Below the pieces are notes generated by a model, which ran no database searches, had not been told where the DNA came from, and saw nothing but the letters and a program-made list of their open reading frames with translations. A DNA stretch of 64,000 nt from Eudorina sp. 2006-703-Eu-15 (Eukaryota > Chlorophyta > Chlorophyceae > Chlamydomonadales > Volvocaceae). The position numbers and the translations under genes were made by a program. Shown in pieces: positions 1-20,200 of this stretch; the first letter of the stretch is position 1, and each line of letters opens with the position of its first letter. The stretch covers positions 248,001 to 312,000 of the forward strand of contig BDSI01000126.1 in the NCBI GenBank assembly GCA_003117195.1. The letters are read 5' to 3'.

Positions 1-550
1 CTCACGTTCTTTACCCGGCGTATCCACCTCCGACTCCTCGTCTTGCGCAGACCTTCCTGCGCTCCGCTGATCCATGCCTGCCAGTGTCGCCTATCCGGTC
101 CAATGTTTCAAATACATCATATTGGGATTTAGTATGCAGGGTCTATCGACACGCTAGCTGTGCCTTCCCGTTGGCGAGGGTGGCGAGGGTGGTGGGCGCG
201 ATAAAGAAGACCTCTGGCTGTCTTGTGTGCGCGCCTGTATAGCGTATGACAATGAACAAGGTCAGCGTGCTGTGGAGCGGCGAAAATGCGGGGCCATTCC
301 GCCAAACGAAATCGCAGTACACATGGAACGGCATTTGGTCGCTCCATCGAGCGCGGAAGGACGCTCCACCGAAGATCATTTCCATTCGCCGGGAATGTCA
401 AGTACACCTCTAGATTGCTTAATAGTCTAGCTCGTAGGGCGTAGTAAGACAGGTGGACGAGCTAGTTGGGAAAAGTACTGTGAGTCACAACTAAGGGCAA
501 ATTCCCAACGCGACCTCCCAAGCCATGAAATATTGATCTGGGTAGCCGAA
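1..550. other. Upstream region of the ankyrin-protein gene, no gene recognised
   Basis: No open frame here has recognisable conserved content. Probable promoter and 5' leader of the gene that starts at 551. A perfect 9-bp inverted repeat, CTAGCTCGT at 427-435 and ACGAGCTAG at 457-465, could form a hairpin with a 21-nt loop about 90 bp before the start codon. Its function is unknown. Confidence 0.4.
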
Positions 551-7775
<7,225 letters not shown>

Positions 7776-8397
7776 GGGGGCGCGGAGGGGCGGGTGGGGG
7801 AGAGGGGGAAGGGTTGGGAGAGGAGGGGAGAGGAGGGGAGAGAGGGGAGGGAGGGGAGGAGGGGAGAGGAGGAGAGGGAGGAGAGGAGGGGAGAGGAGGG
7901 GAGGGAGGAGAGGTGGGGAGAGGAGGGGTCAGCGGATGAGCGGCGGGGTGACGAAGGGCGTGTGTGTGTGTGTGGAGAGTGCGCTTGCGTGTGCTCGTCG
8001 GGTGGCTAGGCGCCTCGACGGGGTGTGCGAAGGGCAAGGGGGGCGTGCGCGCGCGTGTGCGTGTGTGAGTGCTTTTGTTTGACGAGGAAGCTCTCCCCAA
8101 GCCACGTGTCTGCTGTATACTACGAGAACTGAGCTGAGCTACTTGTGTGTGTGTGTGTGTGTGTGTTCTTAGACAGGCAGAACAGGAGTGCGTGTGCGTG
8201 TGTGTGTGTGCATTTGTGTGGTAAGGGAAAACCGAGTGGCGAGGCAGGTGCCTCTGGTGACAGTGCGGACAGCAGATGGCAGAGGGCGACCACCGCTGGT
8301 TACCACCACCACCACCACCACCACAGGAGACGCCCCAGGCAACGGTACCGTACATATTCAGCGCGGGTTGCGGGCCCGAGGCGGAGTGGGCGGCGGG

Positions 8398-8450
8398 GTT
8401 TAATTGATAAAAAGAAATAAACCCGAAAGGCAAGCCCAGGCGGCGGGGTG
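8398..8450 (+). repeat. Dispersed repeat family 2 copy
   Basis: Contains AAAAGAAATAAACCCGAA followed by GGCAAGCCCAGG. Same family as 9284-9345, 12750-12781, 53233-53262 and 55227-55277, and reversed near 16850-16892, 17428-17460 and 53545-53580. Confidence 0.75.
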
Positions 8451-9155
8451 GGGGGACGCTGGGGAACCCCCGAGGGCCGGCGGGGCGGTGGTGGTTACCT
8501 GGTAGCGGGTCGCGATGCGGGGTGTGGTGGTGAGGACGGTGCGCTGGCGATGAGAGCGGCCCCAACCCGGCAGGCCGCGGCAGGCAGGAGCTGGCGGGTG
8601 TCGGCGTCAGTGCGGAGGGGTGATGGAGACCGTTGGTTCGGCCGTTTGGCCGGTACGGTTCTGCCCTGACGTCCCCGCATATGCTGTGGAAAACTTTGGA
8701 TGAGCGTGTGTGTGGGGGGGTGAGGGGGGGAGGGGACAGAGAGACGGGCCCCCGGGCGGGGGGACGGGCAAAATCCCTTGGCACCACTACTGCCGCTGCA
8801 TTAGGAAGCGATCGTTACAAGGAGGACCAGCAATTAAGCGATTAGTCGGCCGCTGACGTGCCGCAATTGTACGGCAGCCGGCGCGAGACTGACGGCGGGG
8901 GCTGCAACCAGCTGGGGAGAGATGCATCCGAACAGGTGGACCGAGGGGGGGGTAGAGAAAGAGGGGGAGTGAGTGCGGCGGGGCCCATCGGCCAGCCGGT
9001 GCCTGCTGCGTATGGCTGCGGGTGGAGCAACTCGTGGCAGGGGCAGAGGAGTTTATGGTGTGGTGGGGCCGCTGGTCAGCCAAGATGTGAAGGCGCGAAG
9101 GTGCGTTTAGCGAGGAAGGCGCGCCAAAGTGTATGTACATATTGCCACCTCGCAT

Positions 9156-9160
9156 TGTAA
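9156..9160 (+). terminator. Candidate poly(A) signal TGTAA of the ankyrin gene
   Basis: First clear TGTAA noticed downstream of the stop at 7775, about 1.4 kb away. TGTAA is the usual signal in volvocine algae. The distance is long and another TGTAA lies at 9478-9482, so this is tentative. Confidence 0.3.
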
Positions 9161-9283
9161 ACCGTACCTCCGCTCTAGGGTTTGTGACGTGCAAATGCCG
9201 TACCACGTACCTCGGGCCCCCCGGTGTACTCGCCGGGGGCCGGGCCAACGAGGGTCCGTTGCAGCTGAGGTAGGGGTACGGGG

Positions 9284-9345
9284 GGTTAAATGGAGAAAAA
9301 TAAATAAACCCGAAGAACGAACCCGGGCACACCGGGGGGGGGTAA
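9284..9345 (+). repeat. Dispersed repeat family 2 copy
   Basis: GGTTAAATGGAGAAAAATAA then ATAAACCCGAAGAACGAACC and GGGCACACC. Closely parallels 55227-55277, which lies 46 kb away in the thioesterase gene. Confidence 0.8.
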
Positions 9346-11228
9346 CGGGGGGTGGCGCGGCTGGCAAGCACATGTGTATTGGGTTCCGTGTGTATTCAAA
9401 TTCGTCCGTCCGTCCGTACGACCGATGGGTGCAGTCGGGGGGCCGACCCCGCATCGTGTGTGTGCGGCATGTGGGTGTGTAAGAAGACTGAGAGCCCACC
9501 GGGTGTGTGGGTGTGTGTTGGGGTGTGTGTGGGTGTGCGTGAAAGGAGCCCGCGGGTGGAGCCCCTGCACTCTGACCCCACATGGGTGGGGTCCTGGTGA
9601 CAAAAGTGCGCAGACGGGGTGTCGCCTCCAAGTCCCTGCCAGGCACCCCGCACCAGAATGGGTCCCCCCGGGGGCCCCGCCTTCCCTGTGGGGACCGGGC
9701 TGCTCGCCGGCCGCATCCGCCCGCACGGTGTGTGTGGCGGTACGAGAAGAGGGCGTTGCGAGACAGGGCAGCCGTACCGTGCAGAGCCGCTCGCCGGGCC
9801 CCAGGGCTGCTGGAGCCACCTCCCGCCAGCCGCGAGGACCGGAGATGTGCTCTGGCGAGGCGGCAGGGAGGGCAGGGGCCCCGAGGTACATGGCCTGACG
9901 TGTCGGGGTGTCTCGTCCACAGGTTGCCCGCTTGGGCGGTCGGTGAAGGCCGCTGCCCGGGCCCCGGGCCCGACTGAGCGTCAGCGGGGCCGTGCGCCGG
10001 CCGATAGGTGGTGCGGTGCTCGAGGAGCGGTCCGCGACGCATCCGTGGCGCTCGAACGCCTCGCGGGTGCGGATTGCTCCGAAACGCGAACAAGTCCGCA
10101 TCCCGCGCAGCATCAGCGCAACCCACATTGCATTGGTAAAGAGTTGAGGGACCATTACCTTCTTGGCCAGGCGCGCGCGTTTCTGTTGTTCTTTGCTTTA
10201 AGAGCGTCTGTCGTGTGTCGTGGCGTTGCAACGAAGTGGGGGCACTTGCGGTTTTTGCGGCATTCTCCGGCCCAAGAAGATTAAAGGAAAACGGCTATTG
10301 TTGAAGTAACATGCGGCCTGTTGCAGTCCTCGCTCCCGTGTGCTGTCTCGTCCCGGCGGAAACAAAGAGGCCGCTGCCGGCCGAAAGTTTCAACCGCAAC
10401 GCACAACTGATGCTGCTCTGATAACGCCGTCTCTGCAAGGCTGCAATCTTCAGGTGTCGGTCTGGCTCGGTTTGGTTTGAGGACGTGGCACGAGGATGAT
10501 TTCGATGTGTCAGCTCTCACGAAGCCGATTCATGCGCAGTTACAGCACAAGATAAGATGCATGAGTGCAAAGATGTGCGTCTGTATTTTACTCAGACACC
10601 CGTCCGGGAACCTACTTAGTACGGCGCGTGATACCTAACCCCCAGGTAAGTTTAGGTGCCTGAATTAATGTCATGTTTCCATCGCTGCCTACAGTTGCCA
10701 CATACGTTTCATTCCCTGCGTTTTATGGCCTCTGGGTAGTGCTTTTGTAAAGCTATCTAAAGGGCAGTGGCGTTGCTAACCTTGTGCTTCTGTTGACTCT
10801 GAGAAGATATTGCATGCTTGATCATATAGACTTGTTGTTTAAATGGACCCTGGGCTGCTTGCTTTCTAGCTCGGATTCCGCTCTACTTATTTCACCATTC
10901 TGCGGAAGTTCTGTAGATAAGGATTTACACGAAATAAGTTTATGGTAGAAGGTAAGGGTTAGGCTTATGCTTGCAGCCACCGCCAGTACTTGCGGAAGTA
11001 CACCCTCTGACGCGACGACAACCTTTGGGTTTGTGGCTTACTCCATTGTTGCAGGAGAATAAATTGCAATCTGATCGAACGGAACCGTAGGGGTCCTCTC
11101 CCCCCTGTCGACGTCGGTCGTTACTGTATGGGGCGGACTTGCTTACACACCCACTCCGCAGCGAACAGCAGAATATAAGGCGCCCCTTGGTAACCACCCT
11201 TCAGTCATTCTGGGGCGCCGGATAGGCG

Positions 11229-14200
11229 ATGCCTCCGTCGGTTCCACTAGCACAGCGCGCTGTTCACCCCTTCTTCCTGCGGAAGTTAGTCCAGGAGAAA
11301 GTCCCAGGCAGCACGCAATGCATCGGCGACCTGACCACTGCAGAGGTAAAATTATTCCTATCGCTATGGTCCAGCCAGGGCTGTCTACTTCTAGCCGAAC
11401 TCGCCAACCAGCTACGTGTGCCATTCCTTGCGGCTGACCACTCCAGGTCGTCCAGGCCTTCATCCGGCCGGCCACGCTCCAGGCCAAGCGCAGCTTCACT
11501 GAGTGCATTCTGTGGGGGCATTTGACGCCAAAGTACGTGCAGTCATGGTGCCCCTCCGGCGTAATGAAGACCGCCGACGGCGAGGACCAGAAGGTACTGG
11601 CCGCGCTTTGGGCCGGCGCTCTCGTGTAGTATGGGGCGTCTTACCCCGCTCGGGCGCGGTGGGCCTTTCGGGGCAGCAGAGGGTTCCCGCGCCTGGCTGC
11701 TGCCCCGCCTGGCCGGGGGCGGGGCCCCGGTCCACGGGGAAGGTCCCGGGGCAAGCGGCCCGACGGCGAACAACAACGCCGAGTCTCTCAGCCGGACATG
11801 GTGCTGCAGAAGTGGTGCGCGCGGAGGAACGGACGGCCGGACGCACGGATGGACGGACGCGCTCGGGCCCCAACGGCGTCGAAACTGGGGACTGGACGGC
11901 GGAACAACAGAGGCCGCAGCAGCAGCAGGCGCCCCCAGCCCCAGCCCGTCACCCCGACCCCGTAGCACTGGACCCCAACCCCAACCCCAACCCCTGGACA
12001 TCATGTCAGCGACCTGTCAGCAGAAGACCCCACGAGCTAGCAGCAGCAGCAGTAACAGCACCAGCTGCCCCAGAAGCACGCGCCAGCAGCGCCCACGCCA
12101 AGGACCAAGCATCATCCCCAGCTCTGCCAACACCACCAGCGATGGGAGGGGCAGCAGCGTCAGCGGCAGGTGCAGCTGCAGCCGCTGCCGACGGCGGGGA
12201 GCCTGCACCCTCGCGCTTGCCCCGGCCCCCATCAGGCCCATTGCCCCAGACCCCGGCGGAATCCGACCCAAATCCGGATCTGCCCCGCTCGGGCAGTGGT
12301 GCATGCCCGGGGCGTGTGCTCGGCCTCTCCGAAGCTCCCGTCTGGCCCCCCTGCCCCGCCCTGTTCCGCCCCGCCTCATTTCATCTTCACGGCATCCCGT
12401 CACCCCTTGCCGCCCACCACCCCACCCCGCTCCCGCCGCACCCTGCCCCCGCCCCACCCTGCCCCCGCCCCCTCCAGATGTTCGGCCCCGCTCGGTTCTT
12501 CGCCAGCCACGCCTGGACCTACAAGTTCGGTGCGCTTGTGTCCATGTTGGACACCCACTACAGCCAGCTGCCGGGCACCAAGGGGGGGCAGAGGTTCATC
12601 CCCTTCTACTACTGGGTAGACATCCTGGCGGTGACGCAGGTGGGGCACCAGGGAGGGGGCCTCGAGGGGCGGTGACGCAGGTGAGGCACCAGAGAGGGGG
12701 CCTCGAGGGGCGGTGACGCAGGTGGGGCACCAGGGAGGGGTTCAAAAGAGAAGCCAAACCCAGGAACGGACCCGGGCACATACGGAACTACAGGGAGGGG
12801 TGAAGGAAATTGGTAGACATATTTATGCTGCGCTGCTGCCAGAGCAAAGGTCCGGGAGGGGATCTCCAGGCGGGGTTGAAGGCGGTGGGTTGCGGGACTC
12901 GTCCTTGGTTGACGGCAAGGGGAACCCTGGGGCGAGTCCGCCTTGGGGCGGGTGGCCATCGGTATGTTGGCCTGCGGTGTGCTGAATAATACGGGTGCGG
13001 GGCTGCTACGCCTCGAAACGCTCCTGTGGGGACTGCGAGGGGGAGAACAGATCCAGCGGGCGGGAACCGGACGGGCAGGCAGGGCGGGTGGGAGGGGTGT
13101 TTTGGATGAAGCTGCGGAGGAGGTGATGTGGGAGGTGGGTGTGTTGCTGCGTGCAGGGGGCGGCGGCCTGGGGGTTGGTGGGCTGCGGTGTTTGCATGCC
13201 GGCAGTGGCAAGAGCCGTGCCAATTTTGCTCTGATCTGTTGGAATGTCGGGCCGCTGCTGCTGCTGCTACTGCTACTGTTACTGCTGGTGTGGCTGCCAC
13301 TGCTACTGCCCTACCCTCCCCGCCAATACGATCGGTGCCCGGCTGTGTTTCTTCCGCCGCAGCACTTCACGGGCGACATCAAAGACCACCCGGACTACGA
13401 TTTCGCCGGTACGTGTACGGGAGCTACGTTATTCGTACACGGGAGCTACGTATATCCGTACTTAGGTCCGGTTGGCAAAGATGGGCCTTCCTAGGAACTT
13501 GGACGACAGGCTGCAGCGGCTCGGCCAGGGTTGGGCTGGACTGTGTGGATCAGTAGGCAGGTGGTGGGTAGGTAGATGTGTAGCGGGGTGCGAGGTTCGC
13601 GAGTAGCACCCCCGACGGCCGGGACACACAGTGGAGGGGGTTGTGGGGTTCCCCGGGGCTCTGGGTGGTTACCCAGTCCGTTACACAGGTAGGTGGTTGT
13701 ACAGTGTGGTGCTGAGGTCGTGCGAGGTGGAGTGGGGTGGGTGAAAACCGATGACGGCCAGTCAGTGGGAAGCGGATTACCACAAGGGACGCACAAGGCG
13801 CCCTGCCGCTCTGTGAGCTTCTCCCCGACCGACTTCAAATTTGCGACAGGTGCGTTGGTAGCTGTGCTTGTGCAACCCCAGCCGCGCTTAGGGTTCGCCG
13901 CAACCACGTCGGATCCGTGATTCCCCACCAACCCACCCGCCCCCGCCGCAACCACGTCGGATCCGTAATTCCCCACCAACCCACCCACCCGTCCCCGCCA
14001 CTTGTTGACCCCCACCTTCCCTCCCCCTCGCCTCCCCCCTCCCTTCCCCTCCTCCCCTCCCCAGGAGTGATCAAGCAGTGCAAGGCGGTGCTGTTCACCA
14101 TGCACCCGTGAGTGGGCTTTGGGGGGGGGGTGAGGTGGGGTGGGGGTAGGTGGGGTCCGGTTGGAGGGCGAAGTGGACTGGCGGCGGGGTTAAGGTAGGT

Positions 14201-17200
14201 GGGCGGGTTGGTGGGTAAGGCAGGCGGGTGGGTGAGGATTTGGATGCCCAGCCCAGGAATGGATGGGCATCCCGGCAGCGGCAATCTCCATCTGATGACC
14301 CATGGGTCAGCTGCTGTCCCGTCATGCCCGGGGCCCGCTTCCGCCCTCGGTCACCTCCCCTCTGGCCCCTCCGCTGTCGCCCGCCCTGCCAACGAACGCA
14401 GCCCCACCGCCCTTGCCCCTCCTCCCTCCCCTCCCCTCCCCCTCCTGCCTCCTCCCTGCCTACCCTCCCTACCATTTTCTTATATCCCCCTCCTCAACTC
14501 CCCTCCTCCTCCTCCTACCCCCCATGCTCTCCGCGATCCCCCAGGTGGCGCAGCCCCATCGCCCCCACTCGGGTGTGGTGCCTCTTTGAGGCGCTGACCG
14601 CCATCCAGGCGCCAGGTGGGGCAGTCAGGCAGTGGTAGTAGGGGGTCGGGGAAATAGGCAGACACACTCAAGGGCGGGCGGGTTGCAATTCTAAACACAC
14701 TCAAGACTGCGCTGACGGAAGGAGAGCAGAGCACAGGTCCGGTGATGGACGGAATGGAAGGCGTTGTACGGGGCATGGAGGGGGAAGGGTATTGTACCGG
14801 GCATGGAGGGGGAAGGGTATTGTACGGGGCATCGAGGGGCGGGGTTTGTACGGGGCATGGAGGGGGAAGGGTATTGTACCGGGCATGGAGGGGCGGGGTT
14901 TGTACGGGGCATGGAGGGGGAAGGGTATTGTACCGGGCATGGAGGGGGAAGGGTATTGTACCGGGCATGGAGGGGGAAGGGTATTGTACGGGGCATGGAG
15001 GGGGAAGGGTATTGTACCGGGCATGGAGGCGGAAGGGTATTGTACCGAGCATGGACGGGGAAGGGTATTGTACCGGGCATGGAGGGGGAAGGGTATTGTA
15101 CCGGGCATGGAGGGGGAAGGGTATTGTACCGGGCATGGAGGGGGACGGGTATTGCACCGGGCATGGAGGGGGACGGGTATTGCACCGGGCATGGAGGGGG
15201 AAGGGTATTGTACCGGGCATGGAGGTAGAAGGGTATTGTACCGGGCATGGAGGGGGACGGGTATTGCACCGGGCATGGAGGGGGAAGGGTATTGTACGGG
15301 GCATCGAGGGGCGGGGTTTGTACGGGGCATGGAGGGGGAAGGGTATTGTACCGGGCATGGAGGGGCGGGGTTTGTACCGGGCATGGAGGGGGAAGGGTAT
15401 TGTACGGGGCATGGAGGGGGAAGGGTATTGTACCGGGCATGGAGGCGGAAGGGTATTGTACCGAGCATGGACGGGGAAGGGTATTGTACCGGGCATGGAG
15501 GGGGAAGGGTATTGTACCGGGCATGGAGGGGGAGGGGGACGGGTATTGCACCGGCATGGAGGGGGAAGGGTATTGCACCATGGAGGGGGAAGGTATTGTA
15601 CCGGGCATGGAGGGGGACGGGTATTGCACCGGGCATGGAGGGGGAAGGGTATTGTACCGGGCATGGAGGGGGAAGGGTATTGCACCGGGCATGGAGGGGG
15701 AAGGGTATTGCACCGGGCATGGAGGGGGAAGGGTATTGCACCGGGCATGGAGGGTGAAGGGTATAGGACATTGGTGGCGAGCAGCCCAGCGAGACAGCAA
15801 GAGACCGGGATGGAGCCCATGTGCAACAGCCCCTGGCAGACTCAGCGAGCCCTGCTCCCCTCCCGCCCGCTGCCGCATCACCCCCACCCCACGCGCACCC
15901 ACCCCCGCTGCCTCATCGCCCCCACTCCCCCCCCATCCCCCCCGCCCAACCCCCACTCCCCCACTCCCAACCCCCGCCGGTCCCAAGGTGTGGAGTTCGA
16001 GGTGGTGGTGGATGTGAAGGACTCCAAGGACACCCGGGTGCAGACGGTGCAGGTGGGCGGGGGCGGGGGCGGGGAGGGGAGGGGGAGGGGAAGGGGAAGG
16101 GGGTTGAAACGAAAAACAGCCCAGACACACCCAGCCCGGGGGTGGGGGGTTCCGTGGATGTCCTGTTGTCTTTATTGGCACCAGGGGGACCGGGGAGGGG
16201 GTGTCTGCGGAAGGTGAACGTGTTCATGCTCATGTGTATGGCCTCACCCGCTCCCCCGGCGCGCCGCGGCGGCCGTCCGCGACCCGTGGCCTCGGGCCGC
16301 GACCCTCCCCACCACCCGTCTGCAATCACACGCATCATACCGGCCCCCAAACCTCTCCCCCCCCCGTGCCGACTGCCGTCCCCCGGCCATTTCCCCCCCC
16401 CCCCACCCCCCACCCCCGGCCCCCGAATCCCCCATTTATGTCAATAAAGACCCGAATCCCCCACCCCACCCCACCCCACCCCACCCCACGCCACCCCACC
16501 CCACCCCACCCCACCCCACCCCACCCCACCCCACCCCACCCCACCCCACCCCACCCCACCCCGGCTCCCGCCCCCTCCTGGGCTCCGCCGCGCAGATCAT
16601 CAGCAACAGCATCGAGGTCCGCACCGCCAAGGTAGGCTGGAAGGGGGGAGAAGGGAGGAGGGCAGGCGGCGGAGTGTGTGACGGGCGAGTGAGGTTGGCG
16701 TTCGCCGCTGGTCCGGTGGGGGCCTTACGTGCCATGTACGGCGGGCTGCCCTCCCCACTTCCCCGATTTCCGGACTGCCCCCTTGCGGTTGCCAATGTCC
16801 GACGGCCAATGACTGCTATCCTCTCCCCCAGTCCGCCCTGCCCCACCGTGCCTGGGCCGATTTTTTGGGTTTATTTCTTTTTTTCAATTTAAACACCTCC
16901 CCGCCCCGTCAGGCCACGGTCTCCGCGGACAAGGCGTTCATCATCGAGTGCATCGAGCAGGGCATCGGCATCAACGCCTTCAACAACACCATCCGGAAGT
17001 GAGGGGGCGCAGCTGGGGGGCGGGGGGAGGGGAGGAGGGAGGGGGGGAGGCAGAGTAGCGGGGCCCGGTGTGGATGTGTTTTGGGGGCGGGGGCGTGGAT
17101 GTGTTTTGGGGGCGGGGGCGTGGATGTGTTTTGGGGGCGGGGGCGTGGATGTGTTTTGGGGGCTGGGGCGTGGATGTGTTTTGGGGGCGGGGCGTGGATG

Positions 17201-20200
17201 TGTTTTGGGGGCGGGGGCGTGCATGTGTTTTGGGGGCGGGGGCGTGGATGTGTTTTGGGGCCGGGGGCGTGGATGTGTTTTGGGGGCGGGGGCGTACCAT
17301 CTCCTTATGCGATCAGCCCACCCCAACCCACCCCAACCCACCCCAACGCCACCCGCCGCAGCTCGCACCTTCTGCCACCGCGCCCACCCCCCGTCAACCC
17401 CCCCAGTCGGTCACCTACCCATGACTTCGTTCTTCGGGCTTATTTCTTTTTTCAATTTTACCCTAGACTCACCCACGACCCCAGTCTACCTCGGCCCACC
17501 CATGGTGCCACAGACCCAACCCGATCCAGCCTCACTCTCTCACGTGTGGCACCCGCCCTCACCCCGTCTCTTAAGGGTTTTCCCTCCGTCCCGCTCCTGT
17601 ACGCCCTGCCTTACCCTTTACCCCTTAACCCCCCCGGGCCCCCCCCCGGGCCCCACGCGCCCCCGCTCCTCCCTTCAGACGTCTGAAGGAGGCCCTGCTG
17701 CAGGCGGTGACCCCCAACGCGGTGGAGATGGCGGACACCTCCGCCCTCCACGAGCTACTCAAGGTACGGGCGTGTGTGCGTGCGTGCGTGTACCGCATGT
17801 ATTTTATGCCGTACTGCCGTACGCTGCTGCTACACACACCCCGCCCCTTTCTACCTCCTCAGTGCAACGCCCCCACAGCTGGGCCCTGGGCCCTCTCCCC
17901 CTTGATCTCTCCGCCCCTCAACCCCCTTCCCCCGATTCTCGGGCCTTTGCTCTGGCAGCAGATTTTCCTATACCCTTCCGCCTTCGCCCACCTCCCCTTT
18001 CCCAACCCCCTTGCCCCCCTCCTCCCCAGTACAAATATTCCCCCCCACGACCGCAGCATGAATATGTCTACCGAATTCCATATACCCCTCCTCCCCTAAA
18101 CACACCCGCTCCCGCCACGCAGATCGGCGGCTGCGTCCGGCCCGACGGCATCTCCGACCTGGCCTCCTACTTCAAGTTCGCCTCCGAAACCGACATGCTC
18201 AACGTGATGCGCACCGTCCAGATCCGCGACCTGCGGCCGCGCGGCCTGGCGCTGTCGGGGCGGCAGCGCACCAAGGAGGTGGCGCTGGCGGACGGCGGGC
18301 TGCGCGGCTGGGACGGCGAGTCGTGCAGCTTGAGGGAGTACTCGGAGACGGAGACGGGGAGGACGCTGTGGGCCTACCTGCCCGCGTCACCGGCGCTGTG
18401 CCACGTGGGTTGGGAAGGGAGGGGGGCCATAGGAGGAGGGGGTGTGTGTAGGAGAAGGGGGTGTATAGGAGAAAGGGGGGCATAGGAGAAAAAGGGGGCA
18501 TAGGGGGGCATTTCGTTTTATGCCCCAGGGGCGCGCGCCCTTGCCGGTGTTTCTTTGCAGGGGGGGGGGGGCAATCGGTGCAGAGCGGCGCCGTGCCGCC
18601 AGCAGTTCGTTCGCGGTCATCCCCTGCAGACCCACCGCTTCCACCCCTCACGCAATTCGCAACCCACTCCGCTCCCTCCGAACCCGCACCGCCGCCGCCG
18701 GCGAAAACACACATCCTCGCTCGGTCGGTCGGTCGGTCGGTCGGGTTCCTTCTCTGAACATGAACACATCCTCGCGCCCCCCTCCCCTCAGGCGGTGGCC
18801 GAGCTGCTGGTGATGCCCTCCCTGGGCAGCCCCTCCTCCGCCTCCAGCGGCGGCGGCAGCGTCACCCTCAGCAACCGCGGCGTGGAGGAGCTCTGGATCT
18901 CCCTCAGGCCCCCCCGACCCGAGGACTTTTCCCGCCCCGAAACCACAGGGCCCGACAGCCCCACCAACGCCGGCTCCGCCGGCGCCTCCGCGCCCGGCAC
19001 CCCCGGCTCCAGCCGCCCCTCCTCCGCCGCCCCCGCCTCCGCCACCGCCGCGCGCGCCGCCGCGCGCGCCGTCGCCTCCCCCAACCGCCGCCGCCTCGCC
19101 AGCGCGTACAACATGGCCTCCCTCATGTCCGTCGGCGGCGGCCGCTCCGCCAGCGCCTCCCGGCTCAGTTTCCAACCGCCAACGGTCAACGTTAACGGTC
19201 ACGTCAACGGTAACGGCCCCGGACCGGCGACGAGCCCCAACGGCATCGCGGCGGCGCCGCCGAGTGCCGTACCCTCGTCACGTGGCGGCGGCGGCGGCGG
19301 CGGGCTGACCGGGCTGCTGTTCCCCTCCCGCCGCTCCTCCACGGGGGCCCCTCCCTCCCCCTCGGGGGGCGGCCTGCTAGGGTTCGTGTCGCGGAGCTCG
19401 GCGCCGTCGCACTCGGACTTTGCGACCGATGGGTCGGTGCTGTCGGGGCTGGGATCCCCGCGGCTGCCCGGGGAGAATCGTGAGGTGGCGCTGCCCCCGG
19501 GGCGCCCGGCGCTGTGGACGGCGGTGGGCGCCAGTCGGACTCTCAAAATGCTGTGTCTGCACCAGGCGGTGCTGGGGCCGCAGGACCTGCAGGTGGGGGA
19601 AGGGCGTGTGTGTGTGTGTGTGTGTTTAGGGGGTTGAAGTAAGAGAGTGTTCAGCGAGACGCCCGGCCGGGGGATGGCGTGTGAGGAGTGGGCGAGGGAT
19701 ATGTATATGAGGGAACTGAGAGAGGTGTATTTGTGTGTGATGGGGGGAAGGCAGCGGGCGGCTTTGGGGCAAGGGGAGGGACGGGGGGGCGGTCTGCGGT
19801 GTGGCTTGGGCGCTTGCAACGGGGAGGGGTTCCTGGATGTGTGTGAGAGGTACGTGTGCGTGTGTGCGTGCCGGCCCGGCGTGCATGGGCCAACACACCA
19901 GGGCCTTGTACTACAGGTTACCCTCAAATCAATACCCTCGGCCTGGCGATGCTGTGGGGGGGTGCGAGCCGTGGTGCGCGCCTTCCCGTGCCCAAACCCC
20001 CACCTGCCCAACCCCCACCCGCCCGCCGCTCAACCCCCACCCGCCCACCTGCCCAACCCCCCACCCGCCCACCTGCCCAACCCCCACCCGCCCACCTGCC
20101 CAACCCCCCACCCGCCCGCCCGCTCAAACCCCCACCCTCCCACCTGCCCAACCTCCCACCCGCCCACCTGCCCAACCCCCACCCGCCCGCCCGCTCAAAC

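Larger units (their letters stand above)
7776..11228. other. Intergenic region: 3' side of ankyrin gene, 5' side of TIR-like gene
   Basis: No supported gene. 7776-7930 is purine-rich (GGGGAGAGGA). GT microsatellites occur at 8020-8060 and 8140-8220, a fragment of the 260-bp element at 8170-8195, a CAC run near 8305, and dispersed-repeat copies at 8398-8450 and 9284-9345. From about 10260 the sequence becomes AT-richer and repeat-poor up to 11228, as expected of a promoter and 5' leader. Open frames at 9286-10284 lack recognisable content. Confidence 0.5.

Noticed and set aside
9107..10284. Long open frames on both strands between the first two genes
   Set aside because: Arg/Pro/Ala-rich in every frame with no recognisable motif; typical of chance frames in GC-rich DNA.
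11642..12020. Possible extra exon in the second intron of the TIR-like gene (Gln/Pro-rich frame near 11885-12000)
   Set aside because: Exons 2 and 3 already join in phase and no conserved content or convincing flanking splice pair was found.
14742..16217. 491-residue open frame on the plus strand and 448-496-residue frames on the minus strand
   Set aside because: Pure translation of the 28-bp minisatellite inside an intron of the TIR-like gene; no conserved domain and the same content in several frames.
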